Made by a program: the position numbers and the translations under genes. Of a stretch of 64,000 bases of DNA, positions 1-11,700 are shown one piece after another. The stretch lies in assembly GCF_040954835.1 (NCBI RefSeq), contig NC_090714.1:3956501-4020500 (forward strand), given 5' to 3'. The notes below the pieces were generated by a model. It saw only the letters and a list, made by a program, of their open reading frames with translations. It searched no databases and had not been told where the DNA came from. The stretch comes from Lepisosteus oculatus (taxonomy: Eukaryota > Chordata > Actinopteri > Semionotiformes > Lepisosteidae). Each line of letters opens with the position of its first letter. The first letter of the stretch is position 1.

Positions 1-353
1 CTGCTAACAGCTGCAGATATTTGTTATTGTTCAACTTGATCTTGGCTTATTGATTATTGATATTCTTCCTCATTATTCCAAATTGTTTAAACTGTTTTCC
101 CCAGTTTCTTTCCTATACTTCCGATTGGTCTTTTGTATTCATTTTGGCTACAGACTCCACATACTGGAGGTAAAAGGTTTAAAAGTGGTTCATGTATTTT
201 TCCTGTTCAATTTTACATTTCATTGTTCAAACACGTTTTAGGGTACCGTAATATGTATGAATTTACCATTTAAACATGTTTAGAAACAAATTGCAGATAG
301 AAGAATTGCAAACTGCAAATTGAAAAGGTTTTCTTCTTTTCAAATTTATTCAG

Positions 354-3300
354 GTTTCAGGACAGAAGGATTCCCATTTCTATGAGGATAATCTTATAAG
401 CACAGTTTCAAGCTTGTTTGCTGCTGGGACTGACACAACAGGTGCAACACTCCACTGGGGGCTGCTGCTGATGGCTAAATATCCCCACATCCAAAGTAAG
501 AGCCCCCCCTGCTGACTCTCTCAACACTCTGGAATACAAGGAATCTCCTGTGGTGCAGTTTTAGATGTGCACATAAGGCATAGCCACTGAGGTCTTATGG
601 AGGGCATGTTAATTTGTAAGCAGTACCAATGTTTATGTAATATAAAGAAAATATTACAAGTGTGGAGCTCTCTGTTCCAGCTTCTAGACTGTTGGATAAT
701 ACTGAAGGGAAATAACTGAGGTTCAAGATTCAAAACCTCACATATTAAGTCACCCCGAAACCTCTCTCGCCCCCAAAAGTGGTTTTTAATTAGACCTGAC
801 CTTTTGTCTTTGGGACGACTCCACAGCACCTGGTGAAAACTCATGTGGTCTTATTACATGCAGGTCCCCAGGCCTGAAGTCAAACCTAGGAGCTTTGAGC
901 AGTAGTGCTAACCATTGCACTACTAACATCACATGTGGACTTTCACTGTCTGGTATTACTGTGACAGCTTCGCCAGCCACTGTTCTGCACATACAATTGA
1001 CTGATCAAATATCATTTATCTTCATCTAGAAAATCATCTAGAAAATGTATGAATTGTCCTTTAGCCCTCCCAAAATTTGAATAACTTTCTAGATATTAGA
1101 TTAAATAAACAGAGTGTGGAAATGGATCTCCAGTTCTAATCATGGATAGCCTCCATTACTTTATTAAATTAAATACTAGCCAGTGACTGAAGACAGCTGT
1201 AGAGCCTCAGTCCTTTCTTCCCCAGACCACAGGGTGGGTGTTCATAATGGTGGTGAACAGGACAAGATGTCCCTGCAACCACATTTCCACATACAGAACA
1301 TGACTGTTTCAACCACTACAACCACATGATTGGGTAGCTTGTGCCACACTCCCACAATCCTTTCACGTCCTTCTTTGTTTGAAATGCATTTAATGCAGTC
1401 TCCCATCGTGATTTCTGGTTCACATTTCACAGTTTTTTTTCTCTGTTTTGCAAACAGAAAAGGTTCAGGAGGAAATTGAGAAGGTCGTCGGCACAAAGCA
1501 GCCGAGGGCTGAACATCGGAGAAGCATGCCCTACACCGATGCTGTGATACATGAAATCCAGCGCCTGGCAAATATCATTCCACTGAACCTTCCTCACATG
1601 ACAGCGGCAGATGTTCACTTCCAGGGCTACTTCATCAAAAAGGCATGTAGACGTCACTCTGTCTCATACTGCTGATCAGGTGTGTGTTGGGTCAGATGGT
1701 TCAGACTCCAGGATAATCAGAATAAAGGATCTAGGAAGAATACAAAATAATATTTTCTTGTATGATTTTAGAACTTGAAATTGCCATATTTGCTGGAGAA
1801 GATGTGAACTAGAAGTATGTTATTGAAAATGATTCTTAAAGTTGTAGTGAATTTTAGTGGAGTGAAAACCAGCAGATCCAGTGTTGTTCCTGGACTGGAA
1901 ATGAGAATCCTTGGTCTGAATGAATGAATGAGAGTCTTACTTCTGCTTGTGATTGGCTCACTTCAGGGGACCCCTGTCTTTCCTTTGCTGACCTCAGTGC
2001 TCCAGGATGAGACCCAGTGGGAAACGCCTCATCAGTTCAACCCTGCTCACTTCCTGGACCCTGAGGGCCAGTTTGTGAAGAAGGACGCCTTCATGGCGTT
2101 TTCTGCAGGTACAGGACCACAGTGTGCAGCTCATTTGCAAAAGTCACTGTTTGTATCTCATTTTGCATTTAATAGGAATAAATTTTAGAGGCTAAAAAAA
2201 TATGTTCTGAACATTTAAATAGCAGATATGACATTTTTTGAAGTAACGTGGTGGATGGGCAATACAGCCTAAAAATAGAGACAACTAATACTGCAGTGCA
2301 GGATTCAACAGACCCTTTGGAATTATCTTATTATTATCAGGAAATTCTACAGCAGAATGTCAGGGTGTCTGTCTGTGATCTAAAACTCAGAAGAGGTTGG
2401 GTCATGTAACGTGACATTGATCCAAAACACAGGAGTAAATCCACAACAAAGTGGCTCGAACAGAAGAAATTCTGTATTTTAGAATGGCCACGTCAGAGTC
2501 CTAGCCTCAGTCCCATTGAAATGCTGTGGTGAGATCTGAAGCAGGCCATTCAAGACATCCCAAAAATATATGTGAACTGGAGCACTTTTGTATAGAGGGA
2601 TACCTCCTAACCACTGCGCAGGTCTGATCAGTAGCTACAGAAAGCATTTGGCTGAGGTTATAGCCACTAGTTAGTAAATATAAGGGTTCGCATACTTTTT
2701 CCATCAATGACCTTGATTGTTTAAACCATTTATTCGATAAAGATATGACATATGTTAAATGTTTTTTTTTGTCCTGGATTCCATAGTCACCCTGTTTGAC
2801 TTAGTTCGCTATGATTCAGTTGGCTTACTTTCTAACCACTTACAAGTTAATTATAAGCAACTGCAGTCTGTGATCTGATAAAGTGTGTCTGCGCAGGACG
2901 GCTCCGGCCAACAAGCAAACCTAACAGGTGCTAGTTATGTAGTCATGTGGACAGCAGTGCAATCTGACATTTTTAAACTAGAAAATGTTCATGAATTATA
3001 TATTAATAAATGGGAATGGATTTGCTCTTTTATACATTATTGATTGGAGTTGATTGTAAATGAGGTATAACGACATACATGGGGCACACATCTCTTGAGT
3101 CCTAGATTCAACTCTAGACTGTGAGGGGACTGCATGTTCTCCTACTGTCCATGTCAGTTTTTTCAACATCCAAAGCCACAGCTCGATAATTGCGACCCAC
3201 TTTCCAGGTGTGAGCACCGTCGCGCGTTCCACACGCGCTCACCAGCGCCGTCGCATTCCCACGCGCGCCCACTCAAACAGTCTTCCTATCGCCTTTCTCT

Positions 3301-4296
3301 CCCGTCACTACTTTAACCCTCCTCTTTCCCTATGCCTTTCCTCGCTATTTCAGCTTTTCCCTGGAGCGCTCTCTCCTTCAATAGCCTGTTCTCTTCCTTA
3401 CTTCCTGACTCTCGCTCGATTCTGACCACGTCTCTGCCTTTGCGTTTTGGGATTGGTTACCTCGCTGTTTTGTCTCCTCCCGGTTTTGACTATCGCCTGC
3501 CCTTTGGTTTTCGGATATTGGGACTTGTTTCTTCTTTTGTAGCCTTTTCTATTTGGGTTTCCTATTGGGGAAATAAGCCTAGTTGAGCCCGGTACAGGGT
3601 CCTTATTTTCAGCATTCGTATATGCTAACAAGTACCCCGTTTGGACTGAATTCCACTTCAGGACAGCTTTGCGCCCAACTTTTCACTACAGACTCTGGAT
3701 TGCAATCCCTGGTCAATTTAAGCGATGTTTCAATAAAGGGATGCTCTAGTACTTTTGGGCTTTTGGGTTCTGATTTTGGTCACCCCTTTAGTGTATTACA
3801 AGATGGCCAATGTAAGGCTTGAAAGTTGCATTAAGTCTATTTACAAACCATTTGCATTTGCTGTCCATGCACTGCCATCAGAATGGCATCTCAAGCCATT
3901 GCACACTGCCCCAATGTTTTATTCACTTTATTTGTGTAGTTCTACAAAATAGAAGAGGATGTATTCTAACACTTTATGCTTTCCAAAAACAAAGGATATT
4001 TTGCAGTCCCATTCAGGATAATTTCCTGTTCTTTTTATAATTCACTGTATTCTGTGTACACAGACCATGAGGAGGAGGAGGACTAATCTGTGTTGTTTGC
4101 TGTCCCAGGACACAGGGCTTGTCTCGGAGAGAGCCTGGCCAGGATGGAGCTGTTCCTGTTCTTCACCTCGCTGTTGCAGAAGTTCACCTTCTCTCCCCCT
4201 CCAGGAGTGCAGGAGTCTGAACTGGACCTCACTCCTGCTGTGGGCTTTACTCTGAGCCCACAGCCTCACCAGCTGTGTGCCCTGAGACAGGGGTAG
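354..4296 (+). CDS. CYP2K-like cytochrome P450, exons 6-9 (5' part lies before the window)
   Basis: The exons are 354-495 (142 bp), 1458-1642 (185), 1967-2108 (142) and 4109-4296 (188, stop TAG). They encode the last 218 residues of a microsomal haem mono-oxygenase; the family oxidises fatty acids, steroids and xenobiotics at the ER membrane. Visible landmarks are the I-helix AAGTDTT, the K-helix ExxR as HEIQR, and the haem ligand motif FSAGHRACLG with its cysteine. The C-terminus ends ALRQG. The closest remembered family is trout CYP2K1 (shared [23 protein letters not shown]). All visible frames and splice sites are intact except that intron 7 starts with GC. Intron 8 is about 2 kb because of inserted repeats, against 269 bp in the downstream paralogue. 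Whether exons 1-5 are intact cannot be seen, so this could be a working gene or a truncated copy. The substrate is not inferable. Confidence 0.9.
855..948 (-). mobile_element. SINE head fragment (tRNA-derived type) in intron 6
   Basis: On the minus strand this reads like the head of the common fish SINE: a GTGCAATGGTTAGCACTA stretch followed by a B-box-like segment near TAGGTTTGA. The body and tail are missing. It is partial, old and diverged. It lies in intron 6 of the upstream CYP2K-like gene. Confidence 0.55.
1290..1420 (+). repeat. Dispersed repeat, same family as 14235-14440
   Basis: The stretch around 'accacatgattgggtagctt', followed by 'actcccacaatccttt' and 'gaaatgcatttaa', matches the same order of words at 14350-14440. 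The family is common in fish introns. I cannot name it with certainty (LINE tail or SINE). It lies just upstream of exon 7 in both CYP2K-like genes, so it may have been there before the gene duplication. Confidence 0.5.
2335..2765 (+). mobile_element. Tc1/mariner-type DNA transposon relic (3' part of transposase)
   Basis: The plus strand reads [15 protein letters not shown], then ILEWPRQSP and SPIEMLW with a following DLKQA. This is the C-terminal catalytic end of Tc1-like DD34E transposases; the final E lies in the PIEMLW motif. Several in-frame stops and missing N-terminal sequence make it dead. The 3' end, near a run of T at 2761-2770, looks like the terminal region, but I could not pair it with a 5' inverted repeat. 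It inserted into intron 8 after the CYP2K genes duplicated. Confidence 0.8.
2828..2935 (+). repeat. Dispersed repeat shared with 9530-9640
   Basis: The words 'ccacttacaagttaat', 'aagtgtgtctgcgcaggac' and 'caacaagcaaac' recur in the same order at 9540-9630 with scattered differences. It is about 108 bp, not coding, and of unknown family. Confidence 0.6.
3065..3180 (+). mobile_element. SINE fragment
   Basis: A B-box-like 'tagattcaactctagact' is followed by 'gactgcatgttctcctactg', the word order of the SINE body seen more completely at 9165-9530. The tail is missing and the copy is diverged. Confidence 0.45.
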
Positions 4297-4420
4297 TAAT
4301 CCACAAGAAAGTCATCACCACTTACTTCATGTCCAGGACTGTCTGTTGGTCTAACTTCCCCTACTCAATCCCTACTTTCCTGCTGTGAAGATCATATAGC
4401 AGGAGGATGAACAGTCTGTT

Positions 4421-4426
4421 AATAAA
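4421..4426 (+). promoter_or_regulatory. Polyadenylation signal AATAAA of the upstream CYP2K-like gene
   Basis: AATAAA lies 125 bases after the stop codon, a normal 3' UTR length. The paralogue has a changed sequence at the matching place (TTAAAGTA near 15760), so that gene must use another signal, perhaps the ATTAAA at 15924. Confidence 0.55.
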
Positions 4427-4439
4427 CACTGAGCAGTTC

Positions 4440-5440
4440 ATATCAGTCCAATCGTTATGTGACGTACATTGTTTCACTTAAGGTTGAGATCGAAGTAGCT
4501 GTTCTGTAAGATACACGGTAATCATTGTACAAGCATTATTTATTTTCCTTTCTGTTTTTAAAAGTTTGCTTTACTTTAATGTGACTAATCTTCAAAAAGT
4601 TTTTTTCTATAACTTGAAAATCTTTAAATATCCATTTCTGCTGTGCTGCGAATAATTAAAAGCATTAAAAAGTTTATCCAAATATTTAATGAAGCGATTA
4701 ACAGTTCAGATGCATCGGGGAATTACTCAAGTGTGCCAGTTGATGGTGCAGTAGCTTCCTGATTGGTGTGTTTTCAGTACTGTAGTGAAAAGCCCCGGAA
4801 ATATTTATACTATGTAATGTGCTAAAATGTTAAGCTTTGCAGGTAAGGCTGAAACCACAACATTTTGAGGAAGAAAGAAAAATGTAAAAATACCAAATAT
4901 GTTTGAACTATGCATGTTAGTGTGATTAACCGGAACAGTAAGTGTTTCCTTTACTTCCACCAAAGGCACTCAAGCACTGCTAAAAGAAAAATATCCTTCC
5001 CGTTCGTATTTAACAACACGGTTAAACTAAGACCTGGTTTATCTTGAAACATGATCAAGCAAGCAATAGATTGTAGGGAAAGTCCACTTACTGTGTGTTT
5101 TTCAATTACACCTAAGACATTTGCTTGTCATGCACACTTGTGTCCCATGTTGTGTTCAGGAAGTCGATGTTTAGGGGACTGTAAGAGTTTGCAGGGAGGG
5201 GAGATGAGGCAGGGGTATCTGGTTCCCTGGCATAGGGGGGGCTTACTTAGTAGATACAATATTTTTGTGCTGCACACACAGTGATGCCATATTACCCTTC
5301 TTGAGTGTGCCATCTCTAGGCTTCTAACACTGTTCAATAATAATGACATTAGAAAGTATTTCAGAGCCCTTCAAGAGATTAGAGGCCTTTTTCTCTAAAG
5401 ATATCTAAGTGCACTAACACCAAAGCATCATTATCCTTTT
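4440..5440. other. Intergenic; first ~620 bases are a duplicated 3' flank
   Basis: Down to about 5060 this matches 15785-16460 behind the other CYP2K-like gene (for example 'attactcaagtgtgccagtt' at about 4722 and 'cttactcaagtgtgccagtt' at 16038). It shows that the gene duplication carried at least 760 bases past the stop. I see no gene in 5060-5440. Confidence 0.6.
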
Positions 5441-5474
5441 TTCCTATTATTCTTTTTTATTGTCCTTTATGCTG

Positions 5475-5765
5475 TTTGTCATCTGTCTGTTTTTGAACTG
5501 CTTCATCCAAATGCAGGGCCATGGGGGAGCTGGAACCTCTTGACAAGCAATGGGTGTAAGGTGGGCTACACCCTGAATGGGATGCCGGTCCATCACAGGT
5601 CTCACACACACACGTACACACACTCTCACGGGCACCAATTTTTCCAGAAGCCAAGCAAACATGGACCGTGGAAGGAACGAGTACCTGGAAGACACTCACA
5701 CGAACACAGACTCCATGCTGACTGTGTCCCAAGATTAGAATTGAACCCAGGGGCCTACTGTTTTG
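5475..5765 (-). mobile_element. SINE, minus orientation, nearly full length
   Basis: It reads tail first on the plus strand: 'gaactgcttcatccaaatgc', 'gatgccggtccatcacagg', a CA-rich stretch, then 'gaattgaacccaggggcc' near the head. The order fits the fish SINE family also present at 9165, 16690 and 17222. Confidence 0.7.
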
Positions 5766-6046
5766 TTGTTTCCAGAAGTTTTGGTTTTCTCTCAAATGCT
5801 TTTCAAAATCTTTTCTTGCTCTTTGCAAACGGTAATGACTACAGTGCTGTTTTCTTGTCAATGTTTAATTTTAATGTCAATTTTTTTTTAAGACTGTCTC
5901 TGTTAGGGTCTGTAGACAAAGTCCTGTTTTGGGTACAGTAAATGATTTTTCCTTTCTTTTCAATGTTTCATTTCATGGTTTTATTACAAACTATTTATTT
6001 CCAGTATAGTATAATGGAGGGCTGAGACATTCCTCCCTCCAGGAGC

Positions 6047-6400
6047 CCCTGAGCTGTGAACAGGCCTCGACAGTGACGGTAATCAGGGACAGAGTCAGGA
6101 AGGGAGAAGTGGAATTGGGCTCTAGGGCTCCAATACTGGGGAAATGGGGTACGAGAGGTGAAACTGTGATGGTTTAAATGGTGGTGGTATAAAGAGACAC
6201 AACTGCAGGAGTTAATCTAGATTGATGATCTATTCTTTTCTTTGGCAGGAAAACCATTTGACACCAAGGAACCTGTAGACTGTGCTGTTTCCAACATTAT
6301 ATCCTCCATAGTGTATGGAGACAGGTTTGATTATGCTGATCCAGTCTACCAGGCTATGCAGAATAGGGCTTATCACATGATCAGGCTCAGTGGATCTCCT
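6047..6400 (+). pseudogene. Orphan CYP2K exon 4 with its upstream intron
   Basis: The acceptor at 6247-6248 is followed by a frame reading GKPFDTKEPVDCAVSN, then IVYGDRFDYADPVYQAM. This is the CYP2 exon 4 of the complete gene (12183-12343). About 200 bases of intron 3 before it also match (from 'cccctgagctgtgaacaggc'). Similarity stops at about 6400, nine bases before the normal 161 bp exon end, so the donor site is lost and unrelated sequence runs on to a stop at 6478. No other exon lies near it. It is a stray duplicated exon between two genes, not a gene. Confidence 0.85.
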
Positions 6401-6479
6401 CCCCCTGAGTTCTGGTTGAGTTTGAGAGGCTGGTGGTTTTATCTAATCAAAGGATTCCAGCCGTCATTGAGTTGGTGAT

Positions 6480-7700
6480 TGCTGAACAGGTTTTCTCAGT
6501 TATTTAAGTTCCTATTGCTCTCGTTGCCATTTATACCTGAACTATTCTGTTCCTAACCAACAGTGTCCAATACGATATCCTACAGAACAGTGCAGCTGAA
6601 AAAAGGTCCTAGAGAGCATGTTTATGTGGCTTTCTGGGAATATCCATCCTTTTGATCACCGATGTGATTTTCTGTATATACGGACACTGGACATCAGCAA
6701 AGCTGTGTCTAGAAAGCTGATTAACCTTGCATTGTGCAGAATCTAGAAAACATGAACCATTTATGGTTATGAATCAAACTGTATACTATGTAAAGGGAAT
6801 CATGTATGTAGACAGCGATTGCAGGTAAATTTCATATCAATTACAACAGCAGAAGGAGACTAGACATAAAGGTTGAAATTCTCAGTTCATCAGTGCCTCA
6901 GCACTGATTTTTACATATTTAAATGTCTGTTAACTACTGGCCTTTGGTAAAAAGAGTAGTTTTCAGAAACAAGCAATAGTGTTCATTGACAATACAGAGT
7001 AAGAATAAGTAACTGGTGATTTTCTACACCTCAGGGAGCAACATGAAGTTTTTTCTTGTGAAGTGAATTTCATTTTTGGTTTAGGATTTTTCAACCTTAC
7101 AGATTGATTTCAAGTAATGATCATCAATCGAAGGATATGTGTAGTGTACAAATGTGTTTACAAACATGATTTGATAAATTAAATTTGAACGTCTAATGAA
7201 AAGGCACAGAGATTTCTACAGACTCGACCGGCTTAGTTTACATTTCACACGAGAGAGGTTTCTCATTTTACAGTGTTAACCTTGGCTAAGGAGGTGGAGC
7301 CAAAATCATCACTCCCTTTGTGCTTTTTTATCTTGTGCATACATTTTTTGCATTTATTATGGTAATCACAAATAGGATGCTATAGCAGCTGAAAATTTCC
7401 TCACATATACGTGACCCCCTAAAACAAGGACTATTCTTCCACGACTGCTCCACCTAACAATTACTGTATAGGGGGTGCTAGGACTGGCAAACCCACAGGT
7501 TTTGTTCATCTCCCAGAAACACCAGTGCAGACACAGACCAGCAACAGACACTAGCATCGTTTAGGTGCCCTTTTTATTTTCTAAAAATCTAAGCATTCAT
7601 CACTACCCAAAAACACAGCATCAGCAAGACAACACAAACTGTAACTCCAAGGGCACACTTGATTCCAGAGGCTCAACAGCCCATTTCGGAGATAAGGAAG
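6480..7700. other. Intergenic, nothing recognised
   Basis: AT-rich unique-looking sequence. I find no exon, RNA gene or clear repeat. The open frames present are short and lack homology that I can recognise. Confidence 0.5.
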
Positions 7701-7711
7701 TGGCACTGCAC

Positions 7712-7812
7712 CGTATCTGTGACTGACATCATAAAATACTGGAATGATGAGTCTGGTCCCAAACTCTGCAGAGTTGTTAACAAGCTTCACTGTTTTGTAA
7801 CCAGTAAACCAG
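7712..7812 (-). pseudogene. Antisense relic of a CYP2K exon 2
   Basis: The minus strand reads GYKTVKLVNNSAEFG, then TRLIIPVFYDVSHRYG, followed by a GT at the normal exon 2 donor position (7710-7711). It matches the second half of CYP2K exon 2 (GYKTVK, EFGSRLITP and FHDINQGHG in the complete gene). The N-terminal half is replaced by unrelated sequence. It lies between two plus-strand genes and points the other way, so it records an inverted duplication or an older minus-strand gene. Confidence 0.8.
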
Positions 7813-8550
7813 GTATCCGGGCCCTCTCGCTTCATTTTTTCCTTTAATGCAACTCCCCCTCTGCCCGAGGTGTGGTCCAAGCTGGCTCAGCAACCCCTCA
7901 CGCCTCCGTTTGACGGGACCGAAGGTGTGGCAATCCGATCGTGACTTGACACCAGTGTTTTCTTCAATTCCTGCTCATCGTTTCCACTGTCTGCATTTGA
8001 AGACTTTGAAGTTGCGGGAGGAAATAAACAGAGAAGTACAGACACACCCATTGAAACAATCCTGGCCGCTAAATGCAAACTTAATTAATCGGACCCACTC
8101 CTCCCTCGACTGTTAATACTCTGTGACAATCACATCTTTTAAAATGTTCATTTCTAGCCTGTCCAGTACTCAAACGATTATATTACATTGTGTTTTTTCA
8201 AGTTGCGCAATAACTCTCTCTTACGGCCCATCTTGGCAAAGGACCAAAACCTGGAGACACTTTTACTGTATTTAAAGTTGCAGTGTACAGTTTCTCTTCG
8301 CTACCACGTAGCAAATTCTGTCCAGTGTCATAAACATACAAACGAAGTGTAAAAGGTTGAATGTTCTTATCCTTTACAGTGATAGGTTCAAGTTTTGTAA
8401 GCCTAAAACATGAGCCATTCAGGGAAGACATGTGTTTTGTGATTTTCCAGATTAATGCCTTCTCAGTATCACTCGTTAGCCAAATCCCTTGACTACATGA
8501 TCCTCTGCGGTGAAACGCCCACTGCTGTAACTCCCATGGCGTCAGGTGTG
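7813..8550. other. Upstream region of the complete CYP2K-like gene, with an unassigned minus-strand frame
   Basis: A 77-codon open frame on the minus strand (8431-8198) reads like protein: FRLTKLEPITVKDKNIQPF, then LRLYVYDTG and GFGPLPRW. I do not recognise it. It could be a fragment of a repeat-encoded protein. The rest of the stretch shows nothing clear. Confidence 0.35.
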
Positions 8551-8556
8551 TTCTTC

Positions 8557-8566
8557 TTATTTAAGG
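8557..8566 (+). promoter_or_regulatory. TATA-like box of the complete CYP2K-like gene
   Basis: TTATTTAAGG lies about 170 bases before the start codon in a non-repetitive stretch. A start of transcription about 30 bases on would leave a 5' UTR near 140 bases. This rests on position only. Confidence 0.35.
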
Positions 8567-8728
8567 TGCGTTGCTGAGGCGCTGTGTGCAAATATAATTG
8601 GCAATTTTCAGTGGAAAGGGACAGCAAAAACAGGCCATGTGAAAGATCGCAATCTGCATTACAATCCAGCTCGTTTTCCTGAAAAGCTATTGAAAATAAA
8701 CCTTACCAGCTAATTGGGGATTGCGAAA

Positions 8729-11700
8729 ATGTTTCTTCCAGAAGGTTTTCTGCAACTTTCCACTGTGACGCTGCTCCTGGCTGCGGTGATAGTGATTTCT
8801 GTGGTTTATATCTTCATGGGGTCGACACCCGAGTCTGTCAAGACACCTCCGGGACCCCCAGCCCTGCCGCTCCTAGGAAATCTGCTCTCGCTGGATCTGA
8901 AGAGGCTGGATCTGTCTCTTGTGGAGGTAAGATGTAATAATATTTAGGTGTCATAGGCATCAGCTCTGAAGATGTTGTGTGAGCTCAAGCACCCCCAGTA
9001 GTTTTGATCATGTAATGTAAAAGCAGGGGTCAATGCATTTTTACTTTGTCTGTTTGGTTAACATAGGATTGAGGTTATGTGCTGCTCAGTAACTGTTGTG
9101 CTATGGCCTTGACTCTGTAGTGAGCTGATCAGACGTATTTAAGAATGAGTCAGTTGGTCGTTGTCAGGCACAGTGGTGCAGAGATTAGCATTGCTGCCTT
9201 GTAGGACCTGGCTTCCAGGTTCAATTCCTGGGGTGCGGTCTGCATGGGATGCTTACAGACAGTACCTCCAATTCCCCCCTGTTTGCAGGCGTTTCCTTTG
9301 GGTGCTTTGGGTTCCTCCATCACTACAAAAGCAATCAAGGTAGGTCAATTGGATTCTGGGAAATAGACCCTGGCGTGAGTGTGGCTGTGTCTTCCTTGTG
9401 ATGGGCTGGTGTCCCATTCAGGGTGCATCCTGCCTTGCACCTGTTGCTTGCCAGGATAAGTTCCTGCTCTCCCTTGACCCTGAATTTGATAAATCTGCTG
9501 GAAAAGGGATGTGTGGATGGATTCTGTTGACTTACCTTTTAACAACTTACAAGTTAATGATGAGCAGATGTAGTTTTTGATGTCACAAAAGTGTCTCTGC
9601 TCAGGACAGCCATTGACAACAAGAACACCTTGCAGGTATTATGTTTCAGACAATTCTGAAACCAGGGCAACAGCAACAAAAAAACAGCACCAGACAAACA
9701 CCGGTATGCGTGTGATTTGAATTCTGATAGTGGCACAGAAAGCGATTTTTCAGTGAGCTTTATGTTGGTGAGTTACCTGACACCGATTAAGGAGAAAAAC
9801 TGTGGAGATACAGATCATTTAATCCGCTGCGCAGCGGAACATGTTGTTCTTTAACACACTGTTAATGACTCCATTAACAATAAGAAAGGATTCAGTTTTG
9901 TTAAGATTAAGGCGTTTTACCCACCCACAATAACTTAGAGAAACTGGCACCTTTGTATTGTAAGTCATATTATAATAAATAGCATTCTGAATCATTCTCT
10001 GATCACGCTTCTCAAGACATTTTTTCAGACTATATTGGACCTTTAGTGTATGTGGATCTACATTATTGCAGATGTGACCCTCCCAGGTTGCAGTTATTGG
10101 TGTGTGCATATTGATGAACTGTATGTTATGCATTGTAAAACGTTCCAATACATTTTCACTGCAGGTCAGACTCAGTGTATTCATTGTTTTATGTGTTTAA
10201 TTGTGTTTAAGGATAAAAATACAAAGAGAACAACAGTAACAATGATGACTTTTTAATGGGCAAAATAATGTTTTCCTATATTTTTACACTTTACTTCTCA
10301 TTCCATATTTTTAGCTCTCAAGATAGTGTTGGTGGAAGGAACATTTACCCTGCAAATCCATCATCCTTACATTTTGCTTTCATAGGTATTTTTTTGGATC
10401 ACAGTTGTGTGTGCTTTGCTTGTAGCGATTTAAACCAAGAATGTCATCCAGTTGTTTCTTGAAGGAAACCAAGGCATCAGCTTTGATCACGGCATCCCCA
10501 TCCTGTAACATCACATAACTTTGAAGCTGACAATTCATACATTTCCAGATTGATCTTCGGTTCCTGAATTAAGTCAAATGCTGCATATTGCACTACAATT
10601 AAAGACTAGCTGGAGAAAAGTCCTGCAATGGAGAGGAATGGAAGTGTCCAGGATGTCTGTCCCTGTTCCAGGAGTTGGAGCCTCTTTGTGGACGCTGTGG
10701 GATTCTCAATTATTGTAAAACAATTGTGTGACTGTAGTAAATGGGCCTACTTTTAATATGAAAAGGAGAACAAAGCACTTTAAGGAAATGTTTAATTTGA
10801 CTTTATTCATTAATTATTTTACTGAATTGAAATTAATTTACTAATTACCATATTGCACATTGTTCAATGGTGCTGTGCAACTCTTTCTCTCTCCCTGTGC
10901 CCCAGTTGTCTAAGACGTATGGCAGTGTCTTCACTGTGCACCTCGGCCCCATGAGAGTAGTGGTCCTGGCTGGTTACAAGACAGTGAAAGAGGCGCTTGT
11001 TGACTACCCTGAGGAGTTTGGGAGCAGGCTCATCACACCGATATTTCACGATATCAATCAAGGACACGGTAAAAATGTTTCTGCTGAAGCACAGGATGAT
11101 TTGTTAATACAAATTTCAGCGTCTTGCACTTTATTATAAAGAAATTAGTATTTTCATATTGCCACAAAGTCAGGTTAAAGTTTTTCTCCAGAGAGCTTTA
11201 GATGGCAGTTTTTCACGTTTTAGAGGTACGTACTGCTGTGTTTAAATCCTTCCTTTAGCTACTGTACTTCTTAGTAGTAGTATGTTCATTGTAGAGACAT
11301 TATTAAGTGCATTGTGAGTTTTTACTCATTTAGTGATCTCTTCATCTATCTGATCATTACAATTCGTGTTTGGCTCAAATCCAGGTATCATTTTTGCAAA
11401 CGGGAACTCGTGGAAGGAGATGAGGAGGTTTGCTCTGTCTAATCTGCGGGACTTTGGAATGGGAAGGAAAGGGAGTGAGGAAAAGATCATCGAGGAAATC
11501 CAGTACCTCACTGAGGTGTTTGAAGCACATGGAGGTAGAAGGATTAGGCATTCATTTTCACAGGGGCCTTTGTCGGTTTTCAAGATACAAAAGCACCCTT
11601 TGAAATGTAATTCAACTGATGTAATTGATATTATGTCAATGGATAATCTGAGGACAGATGGTGTCCAGGTGCCAGTGACCTATGGGAGTGTCTGCAAATA

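Larger units (their letters stand above)
2311..4050. other. Insertion block enlarging intron 8 of the upstream CYP2K-like gene
   Basis: Intron 8 sequence matches the downstream paralogue up to about 2310 (gene 2 about 15362) and again from about 4055. The roughly 1.74 kb between has no counterpart there. It holds a Tc1-type relic, a repeat shared with intron 1 of the other gene, a SINE piece and a pyrimidine-rich, CpG-containing stretch (about 3190-3600) of unknown origin. From 3600 to 4050 I recognise nothing. Confidence 0.65.

Noticed and set aside
3190-3600. Pyrimidine-rich stretch as the end of a retroelement
   Set aside because: The composition is suggestive, but there is no partner repeat, no coding part and no clear border.
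9165-9240. tRNA gene
   Set aside because: The A- and B-box-like words belong to the head of a SINE. No complete cloverleaf is seen.
10867-11139. Stand-alone 90-codon gene
   Set aside because: It is the frame through exon 2 of the complete CYP2K-like gene, extended into intron sequence on both sides.
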